Shown: positions 1-8,467 of the stretch, piece by piece
Layout: every line of letters begins with the position of its first letter
How positions within the stretch are numbered: position 1 is the stretch's first letter
Assembly: GCF_043677095.1 (NCBI RefSeq)
Contig: NZ_JBHLJR010000002.1
Span: 558,001-622,000, forward strand
DNA from: Natronococcus roseus
GTDB taxonomy: Archaea > Halobacteriota > Halobacteria > Halobacteriales > Natrialbaceae
Direction: 5' to 3'
Length of the DNA: 64,000 bases
Program-made: the position numbers and the translations under genes
Notes under the pieces: generated by a model
Told to the model about the DNA's origin: nothing
Databases searched by the model: none
What the model saw: the letters and a program-made list of their open reading frames with translations, nothing else

Positions 1-655
1 GGGCGTCGCGGAAGGCGTCGATCCCGCGCATCGCCTGCTGCTGGATGAACACCTGGTAGGCCTCCGGATCGTCCTCGATGTCGGGTTTCTCGAACGCCTC
101 CATCGCGGCTTCTCTCGGATCGACGTCGTCGAAGAGCCCGTCGCCGTCCTCGTCGTCGCCGATCAGGTCCGTTCCCTCGTCGACGACCGACTCGGCGGCG
201 TCCTCGAGGGCACCGTCGTTCTCGCCGTCGCCGAGCTCGTCGGTCGCGTCGTCGAGTTCGCGTTTCTCCTCCCAGATCTCGGTCAGGTCGGCGGCATCCC
301 ACATGCTCAGCAGGTCCAGCGCCGAGAACAGCTGGGTGAGGTCGACGACGTCGCTCGCGCCGGTCTCCTCGTCGGCCAGCGCATCGGGGATCTCGCCCGT
401 CTCGATCGCCTCGAGCAGCTCGTCGCGGTCGACGGCCTCCGGAAGCTCCGTCAGATCCAGCGACTCGATTAGCTCGGTCGTCTCCTCGGCGATCCGAACG
501 AGCGTATCGACGTCGCCGAGCAGCTCCTCGAGGTCGCCGTCGCCGAGCTCGTCGGGCGTATCGACTCCCTCGAGCGACGACTCGAGGTTCTCGAGGCTCG
601 ACTCGGCCTCCGAGAGCAGTTCCTCGAACGTCTCTCCGTCCTCGTCCCCGCTCAT
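1..655 (-). CDS. Acidic protein of the gas vesicle cluster, C-terminus off the window
   Basis: The frame is open from the ATG at 655 to the left edge (218 codons, no stop), so the gene is truncated by the window. The product is very acidic and Glu/Leu-rich, with likely amphipathic helices. It contains the stretches ELIESLDLTELPEAVD and YQVFIQQQAMRGIDAF near residues 65 and 205. The start overlaps the gvpH stop in an ATGA arrangement, which suggests translational coupling inside the leftward gvp operon. In the classical haloarchaeal order this is the gvpI position, but GvpI is small and basic, so this is not an obvious GvpI. No function is recognised. A gas-vesicle role is inferred from position only. 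Confidence 0.75.
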   Translation of the reverse strand, partial: MSGDEDGETFEELLSEAESSLENLESSLEGVDTPDELGDGDLEELLGDVDTLVRIAEETTELIESLDLTELPEAVDRDELLEAIETGEIPDALADEETGASDVVDLTQLFSALDLLSMWDAADLTEIWEEKRELDDATDELGDGENDGALEDAAESVVDEGTDLIGDDEDGDGLFDDVDPREAAMEAFEKPDIEDDPEAYQVFIQQQAMRGIDAFRDA

Positions 656-1155
656 CGACGGTCCTCCACGGGTTCGACGACGACGGTGAGCACGCCGTTC
701 TTGACCGTCGCTCGTGACGTCCGATCCGCCCAAGGGACGTCGACCCGGCCGAGCTCGTTCCCGGCGACGGCGACGACGAGTTCGTCCCCGTCGAACCCGA
801 CCGTGACGTCGCTCGAGTCCGTTCCGGCGACGTCGGCCGTGACAAGCAACTCGTCGTCGTGCAGCCGGGAGGTTACGTGGCCGTCCGGGGAGGGCGAGCT
901 GCGTGAGCGCCGTGTTCGCTCCCGGATCCGGTTGCCGTCGGTCGGCGTCCGAACCCTGTCGATCGCTCGGTCGAGCCCGGAGCCGACGGACACGTCGTAG
1001 TTCAGGCTCATCGAACTCCGTTTTCGGCGACCGGTCGCCGGCCCGTCACCGCCCTCGAGTCGCTCGAGGGCCGACAGCAGGCTCGTCAGCCAGTGGTCGG
1101 CTCGGTCGTTGCGGTCGTCGTTCGGTTCGGTCGGATCGTCGGTGTGGTCGAACAT
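652..1155 (-). CDS. gvpH: Gas vesicle protein GvpH (Hsp20-like)
   Basis: The protein has 167 residues. The N-terminal half is charged and low-complexity. The C-terminal ~85 residues form an alpha-crystallin-like beta domain (ELLVTADVAGTDSSDVTVG, ending VKNGVLTVVVEP), as expected for GvpH. GvpH is known as a small heat-shock-like accessory protein that interacts with GvpA and other Gvp proteins during gas vesicle assembly. It starts directly after the gvpG stop (no gap) and overlaps the next ORF by 4 bp, so the genes are one transcription unit. The family call rests on domain plus position between gvpG and the downstream gvp genes. Confidence 0.85.
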   Translation of the reverse strand: MFDHTDDPTEPNDDRNDRADHWLTSLLSALERLEGGDGPATGRRKRSSMSLNYDVSVGSGLDRAIDRVRTPTDGNRIRERTRRSRSSPSPDGHVTSRLHDDELLVTADVAGTDSSDVTVGFDGDELVVAVAGNELGRVDVPWADRTSRATVKNGVLTVVVEPVEDRR

Positions 1156-1410
1156 TTATCGTTTCACCTCTACGCGGCCGCTCGAGAACCGCTCGTGGAC
1201 CTCGCGAGCGATCTCGATCTCCTCCTCGAGCTCCGCTTTGCGTTCGCGGTACTCCGCCTCGGGCCGTTCGCCGAGTTCGTACAGCAGCTGGTTCTCCTTG
1301 AGCTGGTCCTCGAGTTCGTTCAGGTCGTACAGTTCGTCGAGCGCAATCGAGTGTAACGCGTCGACGATACCGATGAACGGCCGAAACAGGAGATCGTCGA
1401 GCACGAACAT
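1156..1410 (-). CDS. gvpG: Gas vesicle protein GvpG
   Basis: This is a small 84-residue protein beginning MFVLDDLLFRPF, the hydrophobic N-terminus typical of GvpG. A long, highly charged coiled-coil-like helix rich in Glu and Arg follows (LEEEIEIAREVHERF). GvpG is an essential minor gas vesicle assembly protein in haloarchaea. The gene sits 2 bp downstream of gvpF and abuts gvpH, the canonical F-G-H order. Size and composition match the family. Confidence 0.88.
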   Translation of the reverse strand: MFVLDDLLFRPFIGIVDALHSIALDELYDLNELEDQLKENQLLYELGERPEAEYRERKAELEEEIEIAREVHERFSSGRVEVKR

Positions 1411-1412
1411 GG

Positions 1413-2039
1413 TTACTGGGCCCCGATCTTGACGTCGACGAAGCTGTACGGCGCGAACGGGCCGGTGTACTGGACGATGAGTCGATCCTCGTACTCCTCC
1501 TCGAGCTCGCCGACCGCGTCGCCGAACGCCTCCTGCTCGTTCTTTTCGACCAGATACGACCGGTTGAACACCAGCCGGTCGCTGAACAAGTCGTTCGGCA
1601 CCGACTGCTCGGCGATCGGCTCGAAGCGGTCGGCGACGTCGTCCTCGACCGCTTCCCGATCGACGTCGGCGTCTTCCTCCTCGACGAGTTTGAGGCCGAG
1701 CTCGATCTTCCCGTCGATATCCCGCAGGGCGCGGCGAAACGCCGGCTGTGCGTTCCGGAGGACGTTTTTCAGCTCGCGGTTCCCCTCGAACGCCATCCCG
1801 AACCGCATCGGAACGATCGTCTGGCCGCCCTCGTACTCCATGATCTCCCGGAGTACGTCGTCGTGGCGCTGGGCGTCCTCGTCGGTCTCCTCGGGCTCGG
1901 TCGTGTCGATGTCCGAGACGACCGCCGCGTAACGGCGGTGAGAGATCGTGTAAACGCGGTCCGCGTCGCCGACCGCGTCCGTCTCGAACTCGACGTCGTC
2001 GCTCGCCTCGACGACGCCGTAGACGTACCTGTGGCTCAC
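1413..2039 (-). CDS. gvpF: Gas vesicle protein GvpF (GvpF/GvpL family)
   Basis: The 208-residue protein has the GvpF/L fold signature. The N-terminus is YVYGVVEA; a conserved central part reads GGQTIVPMRFGMAF near residues 72-85; the C-terminus is VQYTGPFAPYSFVDVKI. Members act as minor structural or nucleation proteins and contact GvpA. It is the first gene of the leftward operon and faces gvpA across 232 bp. This position distinguishes it from the paralogous gvpL, which lies further downstream in known clusters. In classical clusters gvpD and gvpE sit between gvpA and gvpF; here there is no room for them. Confidence 0.9.
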   Translation of the reverse strand: MSHRYVYGVVEASDDVEFETDAVGDADRVYTISHRRYAAVVSDIDTTEPEETDEDAQRHDDVLREIMEYEGGQTIVPMRFGMAFEGNRELKNVLRNAQPAFRRALRDIDGKIELGLKLVEEEDADVDREAVEDDVADRFEPIAEQSVPNDLFSDRLVFNRSYLVEKNEQEAFGDAVGELEEEYEDRLIVQYTGPFAPYSFVDVKIGAQ

Positions 2040-2271
2040 GACCGCATCACCGTCCGTCGTTGCGATCGGTCGTACCGTCCGAACGAGGTGTGTGTCCGTA
2101 CCATAAGATAAGACCTACTGAATCGACAACTCGTCGTATCGTAGGGTTCCCGCGCGCGTCATGGTGATGCTTGCAGACGCAGCGTCGACGAGTACACCCC
2201 CCCGGAGCAAGAGTCAGCTTGCATGCGCAGCGACAGTACTTGTACGGGTCGCACGAGAACGGCGGGTTACA
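2040..2271. promoter_or_regulatory. Divergent gvpF/gvpA intergenic promoter region
   Basis: This is a 232-bp spacer between two divergent gas vesicle operons. Reading leftward, the sequence at about 2102-2115 (complement GTCTTATCTTATGG) is a plausible TATA element for gvpF, giving a leader of about 40 nt. For gvpA there is only a weak candidate around 2234-2244 (GTACTTGTA). I see no copy of the paired GvpE-type activator motif described for Halobacterium and Haloferax. Exact elements are uncertain. Confidence 0.4.
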
Positions 2272-2556
2272 ATGGCATCCCAACAGCGACCAAACGCTTC
2301 GAGTCTCGCGGAAGTACTGGACCGTGTTCTCGACAAAGGCGTCGTCATCGACGTCTGGGCGCGCGTCTCGGTCGTCGGCATCGAGCTCCTGACGATCGAA
2401 GCCCGCGTCGTCGTCGCCTCCGTCGACACCTTCCTCCACTACGCGGAGGAGATCTCAAAAATTGAGCAAGCGACCGCAGAGGGCGATCTCGAGGACCTCG
2501 AGGAGCTCGAGATCGAAGAGCGACCGGAGTCCTCGCCACAGTCCGCCTCCGAATAA
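2272..2556 (+). CDS. gvpA: Major gas vesicle structural protein GvpA
   Basis: The 94-residue protein has the near-invariant GvpA core: SSLAEVLDRVLDKGVVIDVW near residues 10-29, then IELLTIEARVVVASVDTF and the helix FLHYAEEISKIE. GvpA polymerises into the ribs of the gas vesicle wall. The start is the ATG of MASQQRP at 2272, which matches the family N-terminus; the frame is open further upstream but that stretch does not look like GvpA. The acidic tail after residue 65 is usual in haloarchaea. It is followed 5 bp later by gvpN, so no gvpC lies between them. Confidence 0.97.
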   Translation: MASQQRPNASSLAEVLDRVLDKGVVIDVWARVSVVGIELLTIEARVVVASVDTFLHYAEEISKIEQATAEGDLEDLEELEIEERPESSPQSASE

Positions 2557-2561
2557 TCCAC

Positions 2562-3614
2562 ATGGGGGATTCGTCTTCGCGGGACCGCAAGGTTCGTGGC
2601 CGGAAGATCAGGTCGGATCGAAGCAAGAAGAAACGTCGGAAGGCGAAGAAGATGGCCAAGAAAGAACGCGCGTCGAACGGGACGAGCGGCGGCTCCAGCA
2701 GTTCCGGCAGTTCCGGCGGTTCGGACGGATCACCGCTCTCGAGCCCCGAGGAGATCGCCCCCGATCCGTTCATCGAGACCGACGCGGTCGCGTCGGTTCG
2801 AGACCGGATCACCGGCTGGCTCGAGGCCGACCAGCCGGTCCACCTGATCGGTCCGACCGGCTGCGGGAAGACGGCGCTCGCGTTGTCGGCGGCCGCCAAG
2901 CGCGGCCGTCCGGTGGTCTGGATCAACGGTGACGAGGCCGTCGGTACCGCCGAACTCGTCGGTACCCACTCCGGCGGCGAGCGCTACGAGGAGCGCGACC
3001 AGTTCGTCAGCGGCGTCAGCAAGACCACCGAGGTCGTCCGTGAGCGGTGGGTCGACAACCCGCTCTCGGTCGCGGTCAAGGAGGGCGCGACGCTCGTCTA
3101 CAACGAGTTCTCGCGGAGCGATCCCGCGGCACACAACGTCCTGCTGTCGGTGCTCGAGGAGGGGATCCTCGAGCGACCGGGGAAACACGGCGAAGATCGG
3201 ACGATCGACGTCCACCCCGAGTTCCGGCTGCTCGTGACCTCGAACGACGTCGAGTACGCTGGCGTTCACGAACAGCAGGACGCGCTGCTCGACCGGTTCG
3301 TCGGCGTCAACGTCGACTACTACGACGCCGAGACCGAGCGCGAGATCGTCGCCGCCCACGTCGACGTGCCCGAGGAGACGATCGAGCAGGTGGTCGACGC
3401 GATCCGGACGCTCCGTGACGAACTCGACGTCGTCGTCGGCACCCGCGCGGCGATCACCGCGGCGGAGGGGCTGTCGGTCTTCGCCGAGGACGGCGCCGAG
3501 GAGTTCGACGACGAGCTGCTGGTCGACGTGTTCACGGACGTACTCGCGCCGAAGATCGCCGGCGAAGGCGACGGAATCGACGAGCTCCGCGACGCGATCA
3601 GCGACGCACTTTAG
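2562..3614 (+). CDS. gvpN: Gas vesicle protein GvpN, MoxR-like AAA ATPase
   Basis: The protein has 350 residues. Residues 1-45 are strongly basic (Lys/Arg), followed by a Gly/Ser linker to about residue 62. The AAA core has Walker A GPTGCGKTAL near residue 98, a YNEFSR segment in the Walker B/MoxR region near 180, and a sensor-like LLVTSNDVEY near 223. GvpN belongs to the MoxR-type AAA family and supports vesicle growth. It sits 5 bp after gvpA and 4 bp before gvpO, forming an A-N-O operon. The basic, linker-joined N-terminal tail is distinctive and could be an interaction or nucleic-acid-contacting segment; that is inference. Confidence 0.93.
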   Translation: MGDSSSRDRKVRGRKIRSDRSKKKRRKAKKMAKKERASNGTSGGSSSSGSSGGSDGSPLSSPEEIAPDPFIETDAVASVRDRITGWLEADQPVHLIGPTGCGKTALALSAAAKRGRPVVWINGDEAVGTAELVGTHSGGERYEERDQFVSGVSKTTEVVRERWVDNPLSVAVKEGATLVYNEFSRSDPAAHNVLLSVLEEGILERPGKHGEDRTIDVHPEFRLLVTSNDVEYAGVHEQQDALLDRFVGVNVDYYDAETEREIVAAHVDVPEETIEQVVDAIRTLRDELDVVVGTRAAITAAEGLSVFAEDGAEEFDDELLVDVFTDVLAPKIAGEGDGIDELRDAISDAL

Positions 3615-3618
3615 GACG

Positions 3619-4176
3619 ATGGCCGAAGCCGAATCGAACACAGCGGACCAGTGTCGGGCGCGCACCGGGGACGGGGAGCGGTGCTCCCGCCCGGCCCAGG
3701 ACGACGGGTTCTGTTATCAACACGACGAGAGTGATCCAACCGTGAGCGATAGCCAATCAGCCGACGAACAGGAGCAAGAGGACCAGGACGACGACCAAGA
3801 GCAGGCGGAGGCCGAAAACGAGGCGCAGGAGGACGTTCAGTCGGCCGAGATGGCCGACGAGGAGGCGACCGACCCCGAGGACGTCGACACGAGCGACGTC
3901 GACGGGGAAGACGAGATCGCCGGCGTGCTCGCGATTCGGAAGACCGTTCAGTCGACCGCCGGCAAGCTCATCGGCCACGAGTTCGACGGCGTCAGCGAGA
4001 TTTCGCCGATGGACGAGGGCTGGCGGGCCGTCGTCGAGGTCATCGAACGGTCGGCCGTCCCCGATACCCAGGACATCATCGGCCGCTACGAGATCGAACT
4101 CGACGATGACGGCGTCGTTCAGGGGTACCGACGGCTCAGTCGCTACCGCCGCGGCGACACGAAGACCTTCGAGTAG
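3619..4176 (+). CDS. gvpO: Gas vesicle protein GvpO with N-terminal zinc-finger-like motif
   Basis: The protein has 185 residues. The C-terminal ~95 residues (AIRKTVQSTAGKLIGHEFDG, then GWRAVVEVIERSAVPDTQD, IGRYEIELDDDG, YRRLSRYRRGD) are the GvpO domain, known to influence gas vesicle gene expression and formation in haloarchaea. Residues 9-32 hold a Cys-X9-Cys-X9-Cys-X2-His motif, similar to small DUF5763-like zinc modules. A long acidic Glu/Gln-rich linker follows (about residues 45-85). The gene is last in the gvpA-N-O unit, 4 bp after gvpN. Confidence 0.88.
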   Translation: MAEAESNTADQCRARTGDGERCSRPAQDDGFCYQHDESDPTVSDSQSADEQEQEDQDDDQEQAEAENEAQEDVQSAEMADEEATDPEDVDTSDVDGEDEIAGVLAIRKTVQSTAGKLIGHEFDGVSEISPMDEGWRAVVEVIERSAVPDTQDIIGRYEIELDDDGVVQGYRRLSRYRRGDTKTFE

Positions 4177-4284
4177 CCCCCGTCGCTCTCGAATCGGACA
4201 GCTCCCGTCGATCACTCCCCAGTCTACCGTTTTTCGCCGCAGTTCGTCGAAACGACGAAACCGTTCCCCATCCTCGAGACGACC

Positions 4285-4617
4285 GTGAAACTCGTCGGCG
4301 AACACCCGGTTTACGGGCTCGAGGTCGATCCCGAGACGCGCTGTGAGCACTATCACACCGAACGCGACGTCGTCGCGTTCCGCTTCGGCTGCTGCGAGCG
4401 GTACTATCCCTGTTTTCGCTGCCACGCGGCCGTCGCCGACCACGAGGGGGTCGTCTGGCCCCGCGAGCGGTTCGGCGAGCCATCGGTTCTCTGTGGCGCC
4501 TGCGGGACGGCGATGACGGCACCCGAGTACCTCGAGTCGGACTCGCAGTGCCCGGAGTGCGAAGCGGCGTTCAACCCCGGCTGCACGGATCACCTCGAGT
4601 ACTACCTCGAGCGGTAG
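4285..4617 (+). CDS. CHY-type zinc finger protein
   Basis: The 110-residue protein has the CHY zinc-finger pattern: CEHYHTERDVVAFRFGCCERY, then CFRCH, then CGAC and CPEC followed by NPGCTDH. This gives at least nine Cys/His ligands for two or three zinc ions. The family occurs in archaea and in eukaryotic CHY/RING proteins; the archaeal role is unknown. GTG at 4285 is used because no ATG precedes the conserved region. It lies alone between gvpO and mutS, same strand, with about 108 bp upstream. Confidence 0.82.
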   Translation: MKLVGEHPVYGLEVDPETRCEHYHTERDVVAFRFGCCERYYPCFRCHAAVADHEGVVWPRERFGEPSVLCGACGTAMTAPEYLESDSQCPECEAAFNPGCTDHLEYYLER

Positions 4618-4679
4618 CCGACGGTACTCGGCCGGCCCGGGAAGCAAGCTATTTCCCCGTCGGGCGGCCGAGTGCGGGT

Positions 4680-7370
4680 ATGGATTCGGCGCTTGGCCCG
4701 CCAGAGGCGATGGCCGAGAAACGCGACGAGCTGACGCCGATGATGCGTCAGTACCACGACCTCTGTGCGCGCTACGACGACGCGCTCGTGCTCTTTCAGG
4801 TGGGGGACTTCTACGAGACGTTCTGCGGCGCCGCCGAGCGCACCGCACGCCTGCTCGAGGTGACCCTGACCAGCCGCGAGGACAGCACGGGGGAGTATCC
4901 GATGACCGGAATTCCGGTTGACAACGCCGAGTCGTACATCGAGGAGCTGCTCGAGGCCGGTTACCGGGTCGCCGTCGCCGACCAGATCGAGGAGCCCGGC
5001 GAGTCCCCGGGCGTCGTCGAGCGGGCCGTCACCCGCGTTATCACGCCCGGCACGCTCACCGAGGACGAGCTGCTCGCGAGCGACGACAACAACTTCGTGG
5101 CCGCGCTCGCCAGCGCCGATGGGGCCGAACCGACGCTGGCGCTGGCCCTGCTCGACGTCTCGACGGGCGACTTCCTCGCGACGAGTTCGACGTCAGCGGA
5201 GGCGATCGCCGACGAAGTAAGTCGGTTCGACCCCTCGGAGGCGGTCGTCGGCCCCGACTCGAGCGGCGACCCCCTCCCGGACGACTGCATGGTGACGCCG
5301 TTCGACCCCGACGCGTTCGCCCTCGAGCGTGCGACCGAGACGATCTCGGAGTACTTCGGCGAGCCCGACACCCTGCTGGCCGGCGACGCGGAAATCCGGG
5401 CCTGCGGGGCCCTGCTCGAGTACGCGGAGTACGCCCGCGGCGGCGCCGAGAGCGGTACGGACGAGGACGCCGACGGGACTGCACGGAATCGCCTCGAGTA
5501 TCTCACTCACCTCACCCGGTACGACCCTCGCGAGTACCTGCTGCTCGACGCCGTCGCCCTGCGGAGCCTCGAGCTGTTCGAACCCCGCGCGGTCCGCGCT
5601 CGGGAGGACGCGACCCTGATCGGCGTTCTCGACGAGACCGCGAGCGCGCTCGGCGGGCGAGCGCTCAGAGACTGGCTCCGCCGACCGCTGCTCGAGCCCG
5701 ATCGGATCGAGGCCCGCCTCGACGCCGTCGAAGAGCTGACGGGCTCGGTCCAGACCCGCGAACACCTCCACGAGCTGCTGCGGGACGTCTACGACCTCGA
5801 GCGACTGATCGGCAGAATCTCCCGCGAACGAGCCAACGCCCGGGATCTGCGCTCGCTGCGGGACACGCTGGCGGTCGTCCCCGAGATCCGGGATTGGCTG
5901 GCCGACGCCGACTGCGCGCGGCTTCGGGAGCTACGCGAGGAGCTCGATCCCCTCGCCGACGTCCGCGAGCTGATCGACGACGCCGTCGTCTCGGATCCCC
6001 CGATCGAGATCACCGAGGGCGGGATCGTCGCGGAGGGGTACGATGCGGACCTCGACGACCTCCGCGGAACCGCACGAGACGGGAAACAGTGGATCGACGA
6101 CCTCGAGGCCAACGAGCGCGAGCGGACCGGGATCGATTCGCTGAAGGTCGGCTACAACTCCGTCCACGGCTACTACATCGAGGTGACGAACCCGAATCTC
6201 GATTCGGTGCCCGAGGACTACCAGCGCCGCCAGACGCTGAAGAACTCCGAACGGTTCGTCACGCCCGAACTCAAGGAGCGCGAGGACGAGATCGTCGGCG
6301 CCGAGGAGCGCGCGGACGAACTCGAGTACGAACTGTTTTGCGAGGTGCGAAGCGCGGTCGCCGACGAGGTCGAGCGCGTCCAGGCGCTCGCCGACGCGCT
6401 GGCGACGGTCGACGCCCTGGTCTCGCTTGCGACCGTCGCGGCCCAGTACGACTACTGTCGGCCGGAGATCACAGCACGTAGCGAGGAGGCGAGCGACGGC
6501 CTCGAGATCGGTATCGAGGGCGGGCGCCACCCCGTCGTCGAGCGCACCCAGGAGTCGTTCGTCCCCAACGGCGCCGCCCTCTCGCCCGATCGGCGGCTGG
6601 CGGTGATCACGGGGCCGAACATGTCCGGGAAGTCGACGTACATGCGCCAGGTCGCCCAGATCGTCCTCCTCGCGCAGGTCGGCAGTTTTGTCCCCGCCGA
6701 GTCGGCTCGGATCTCGCCCGTCGACCGGATCTTTACTCGAGTCGGCGCCAGCGACGACATCGCTGGCGGGCGCTCGACGTTCATGGTCGAGATGGACGAG
6801 CTGGCGACCATCCTCCGGGAGGCCGACGAGCGCTCGCTGGTCCTGTTAGACGAAGTGGGTCGGGGAACCTCGACGGCCGACGGGCTCGCGATCGCGCAGG
6901 CGATCACCGAACACCTCCACGACGAGGTCGGCGCGACGACGCTGTTCGCGACCCACCACCACCCGCTGACCGAGCTGGCCGACGAGCTCCCGGCCGCGTT
7001 CACGCTCCACTTCGAGGTCGAGCAACGCGAGGGCGAGGTCGTCTTCCACCACGAGATCGCTCCCGGCGCGGCGACGGGCTCCTACGGCGTCGAGGTCGCG
7101 ACCGCGGCCGGCGTCCCCGAGGACGTCGTCGAACGCTCCCGGGAGCTCGTCGCGGAAAACGCCGACGAACCGGAGGGAGGCGGACTGGGCCCTCAGGCCG
7201 ATCCGCAAAGCCGGGCGGACGAGCCCCGCGTTCCGGCGTCGACCGACGGGGGGTGCCAGGGGGTTCCCGACGACGTCGCGAGTGAGCTCCGCTCGCTCGA
7301 GCTGGCCCACCTCACGCCCGTCGAGGCGCTGACCGAACTCGATCGGTTACAGCGGCTGCTCGAGGAGTAG
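4680..7370 (+). CDS. mutS: DNA mismatch repair protein MutS
   Basis: This is a full-length MutS1 of 896 residues. The mismatch-binding domain carries the Phe-X-Glu motif in VGDFYETF (F44, E46). The connector, core and clamp domains follow. The ATPase has Walker A GPNMSGKST near residue 645, Walker B SLVLLDEVGRGT near 720, and the ATHHHPLTEL switch segment. The C-terminus ends in the tetramerisation-like helix LDRLQRLLEE. MutS recognises mismatches and recruits MutL. ATG 4680 precedes a second possible start 10 codons later. A GCTATTTCC element about 30 bp upstream may be the TATA box. No mutL is adjacent. Haloarchaeal MutS is thought to be of bacterial origin. Confidence 0.96.
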   Translation: MDSALGPPEAMAEKRDELTPMMRQYHDLCARYDDALVLFQVGDFYETFCGAAERTARLLEVTLTSREDSTGEYPMTGIPVDNAESYIEELLEAGYRVAVADQIEEPGESPGVVERAVTRVITPGTLTEDELLASDDNNFVAALASADGAEPTLALALLDVSTGDFLATSSTSAEAIADEVSRFDPSEAVVGPDSSGDPLPDDCMVTPFDPDAFALERATETISEYFGEPDTLLAGDAEIRACGALLEYAEYARGGAESGTDEDADGTARNRLEYLTHLTRYDPREYLLLDAVALRSLELFEPRAVRAREDATLIGVLDETASALGGRALRDWLRRPLLEPDRIEARLDAVEELTGSVQTREHLHELLRDVYDLERLIGRISRERANARDLRSLRDTLAVVPEIRDWLADADCARLRELREELDPLADVRELIDDAVVSDPPIEITEGGIVAEGYDADLDDLRGTARDGKQWIDDLEANERERTGIDSLKVGYNSVHGYYIEVTNPNLDSVPEDYQRRQTLKNSERFVTPELKEREDEIVGAEERADELEYELFCEVRSAVADEVERVQALADALATVDALVSLATVAAQYDYCRPEITARSEEASDGLEIGIEGGRHPVVERTQESFVPNGAALSPDRRLAVITGPNMSGKSTYMRQVAQIVLLAQVGSFVPAESARISPVDRIFTRVGASDDIAGGRSTFMVEMDELATILREADERSLVLLDEVGRGTSTADGLAIAQAITEHLHDEVGATTLFATHHHPLTELADELPAAFTLHFEVEQREGEVVFHHEIAPGAATGSYGVEVATAAGVPEDVVERSRELVAENADEPEGGGLGPQADPQSRADEPRVPASTDGGCQGVPDDVASELRSLELAHLTPVEALTELDRLQRLLEE

Positions 7371-7399
7371 TCGAAGCGGCAAAGAAGCGATCGTCGACG

Positions 7400-7876
7400 T
7401 TACTTCGAGCGACGGGCGACCCGCGCGAACGCGAGCGCGGCGCCGAACAGCGCGGTGTTTTTGAGGAACTGGATCTGCTCCTGCTGTTTCTCCTCGGGAT
7501 CGTCCTGGTTCCAGAAGTCGTGCATCACGGGCGTCGTACCGGCCAGGAAGCCCGCGATCCCCAGCGCGGCCGCGGCCGGGAGCTTCCAGAGGACGACGCC
7601 GAGCCCGCCGAGCAGCAGGCCGACGCTCGCCGCGGGAACGGTACGGTCGGGCTCGGGAGCGCCCTTGAACTCAGCGTAGCCGATGCGCTCCTCGAGGTTG
7701 CGCAGGTTGTCGATCGCGTTGAACGCGAGCACGCCCCCGAAGAGGACGCGCCCGAGTCGGAAGAGGGCGGTGTCGGCTACCGAACGGTCGTCGGCCGGCT
7801 CCGAAACCGTCTCGGTGCGCTCGACGGGTTCGTCGTCGCTATCGCTGCGGCTCGTAAGTCGAGAGGCAACTGTCAT
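7400..7876 (-). CDS. DoxX-family-like membrane protein
   Basis: The 158-residue protein has an N-terminal ~35-residue polar tail and about four hydrophobic segments (LGRVLFGGVLAFNAIDNL; VGLLLGGLGVVLWKL; AALGIAGFLAGTTPVMHDFW; NTALFGAALAFARV). The hydrophobic spacing and HDFW signature are characteristic of DoxX/DoxD-type quinone-associated membrane proteins, whose cellular role in haloarchaea is unclear. ATG 7876 is preferred over the GTG one codon upstream. The gene converges with mutS across about 30 bp. Confidence 0.72.
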   Translation of the reverse strand: MTVASRLTSRSDSDDEPVERTETVSEPADDRSVADTALFRLGRVLFGGVLAFNAIDNLRNLEERIGYAEFKGAPEPDRTVPAASVGLLLGGLGVVLWKLPAAAALGIAGFLAGTTPVMHDFWNQDDPEEKQQEQIQFLKNTALFGAALAFARVARRSK

Positions 7877-7977
7877 CACCAGCGCTAGGGGATCGAGCGG
7901 GATAAGTCCGCGCTGACACCGATGTCACTGCGCTCCGGTATAACGTACTTCGTGGCTCGGGTGGGAGAGCCGAGGCG

Positions 7978-8436
7978 ATGGCGACGCTCACCCTTACGAG
8001 TCCCGCGTTCGACGACGGCGAACGGATTCCCGAGCGATACGGCTACGACGAAGCAAACATCAACCCGCCCCTCGAGATCGAGGGCGTGCCCGACGAGGCC
8101 GAGTCGCTCGCGTTGATCGTGGACGACCCCGACGCGGTCGAGCCCGCCGGAGCGATCCGGGACCACTGGATCGTCTGGAACGTTCCCTTGGAGATCGAAA
8201 CGATCCCCGAGGACTGGGATGCCGACGACGCGGCGGAGGGGACGAACGATTTCGGCGACGTCGGCTACGGCGGCCCGAGTCCGCTCGATCGGGAGCACAC
8301 GTATCGGTTCGCGGTCTTCGCGCTCGACACGACCCTCGAGCTCGGTCCCGAGACGGACGCCGACGGCCTCAGATCGGCGATGAGCGGCCACGTCCTCGCA
8401 CAGGGCCAGCTAGAGGGACGCTATCCGTCGACGTAG
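7978..8436 (+). CDS. YbhB/YbcL-family PEBP (Raf kinase inhibitor-like) protein
   Basis: The 152-residue protein is typical of prokaryotic phosphatidylethanolamine-binding-protein homologues. It begins LTLTSPAFDDGERIP, then has the ligand-pocket motif LIVDDPDAVEPAG near residue 47, DHWIVWNVP, YGGPSPLD and HTYRFAVFALD, and ends GHVLAQGQLEGRY. No signal peptide is seen, so it is cytoplasmic. The physiological ligand in archaea is unknown. It stands alone between divergent and convergent neighbours. Confidence 0.9.
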   Translation: MATLTLTSPAFDDGERIPERYGYDEANINPPLEIEGVPDEAESLALIVDDPDAVEPAGAIRDHWIVWNVPLEIETIPEDWDADDAAEGTNDFGDVGYGGPSPLDREHTYRFAVFALDTTLELGPETDADGLRSAMSGHVLAQGQLEGRYPST

Positions 8437-8467
8437 CAACTCGAGGAGCGGTCGCCGCCGACGTAGT

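Noticed and set aside
2047..2439. 130-codon Cys-rich minus-strand frame across the gvpF/gvpA gap
   Set aside because: It looks like a small zinc protein (Cys-rich middle) but mostly overlaps gvpA antisense and the promoter spacer; no good start or family.
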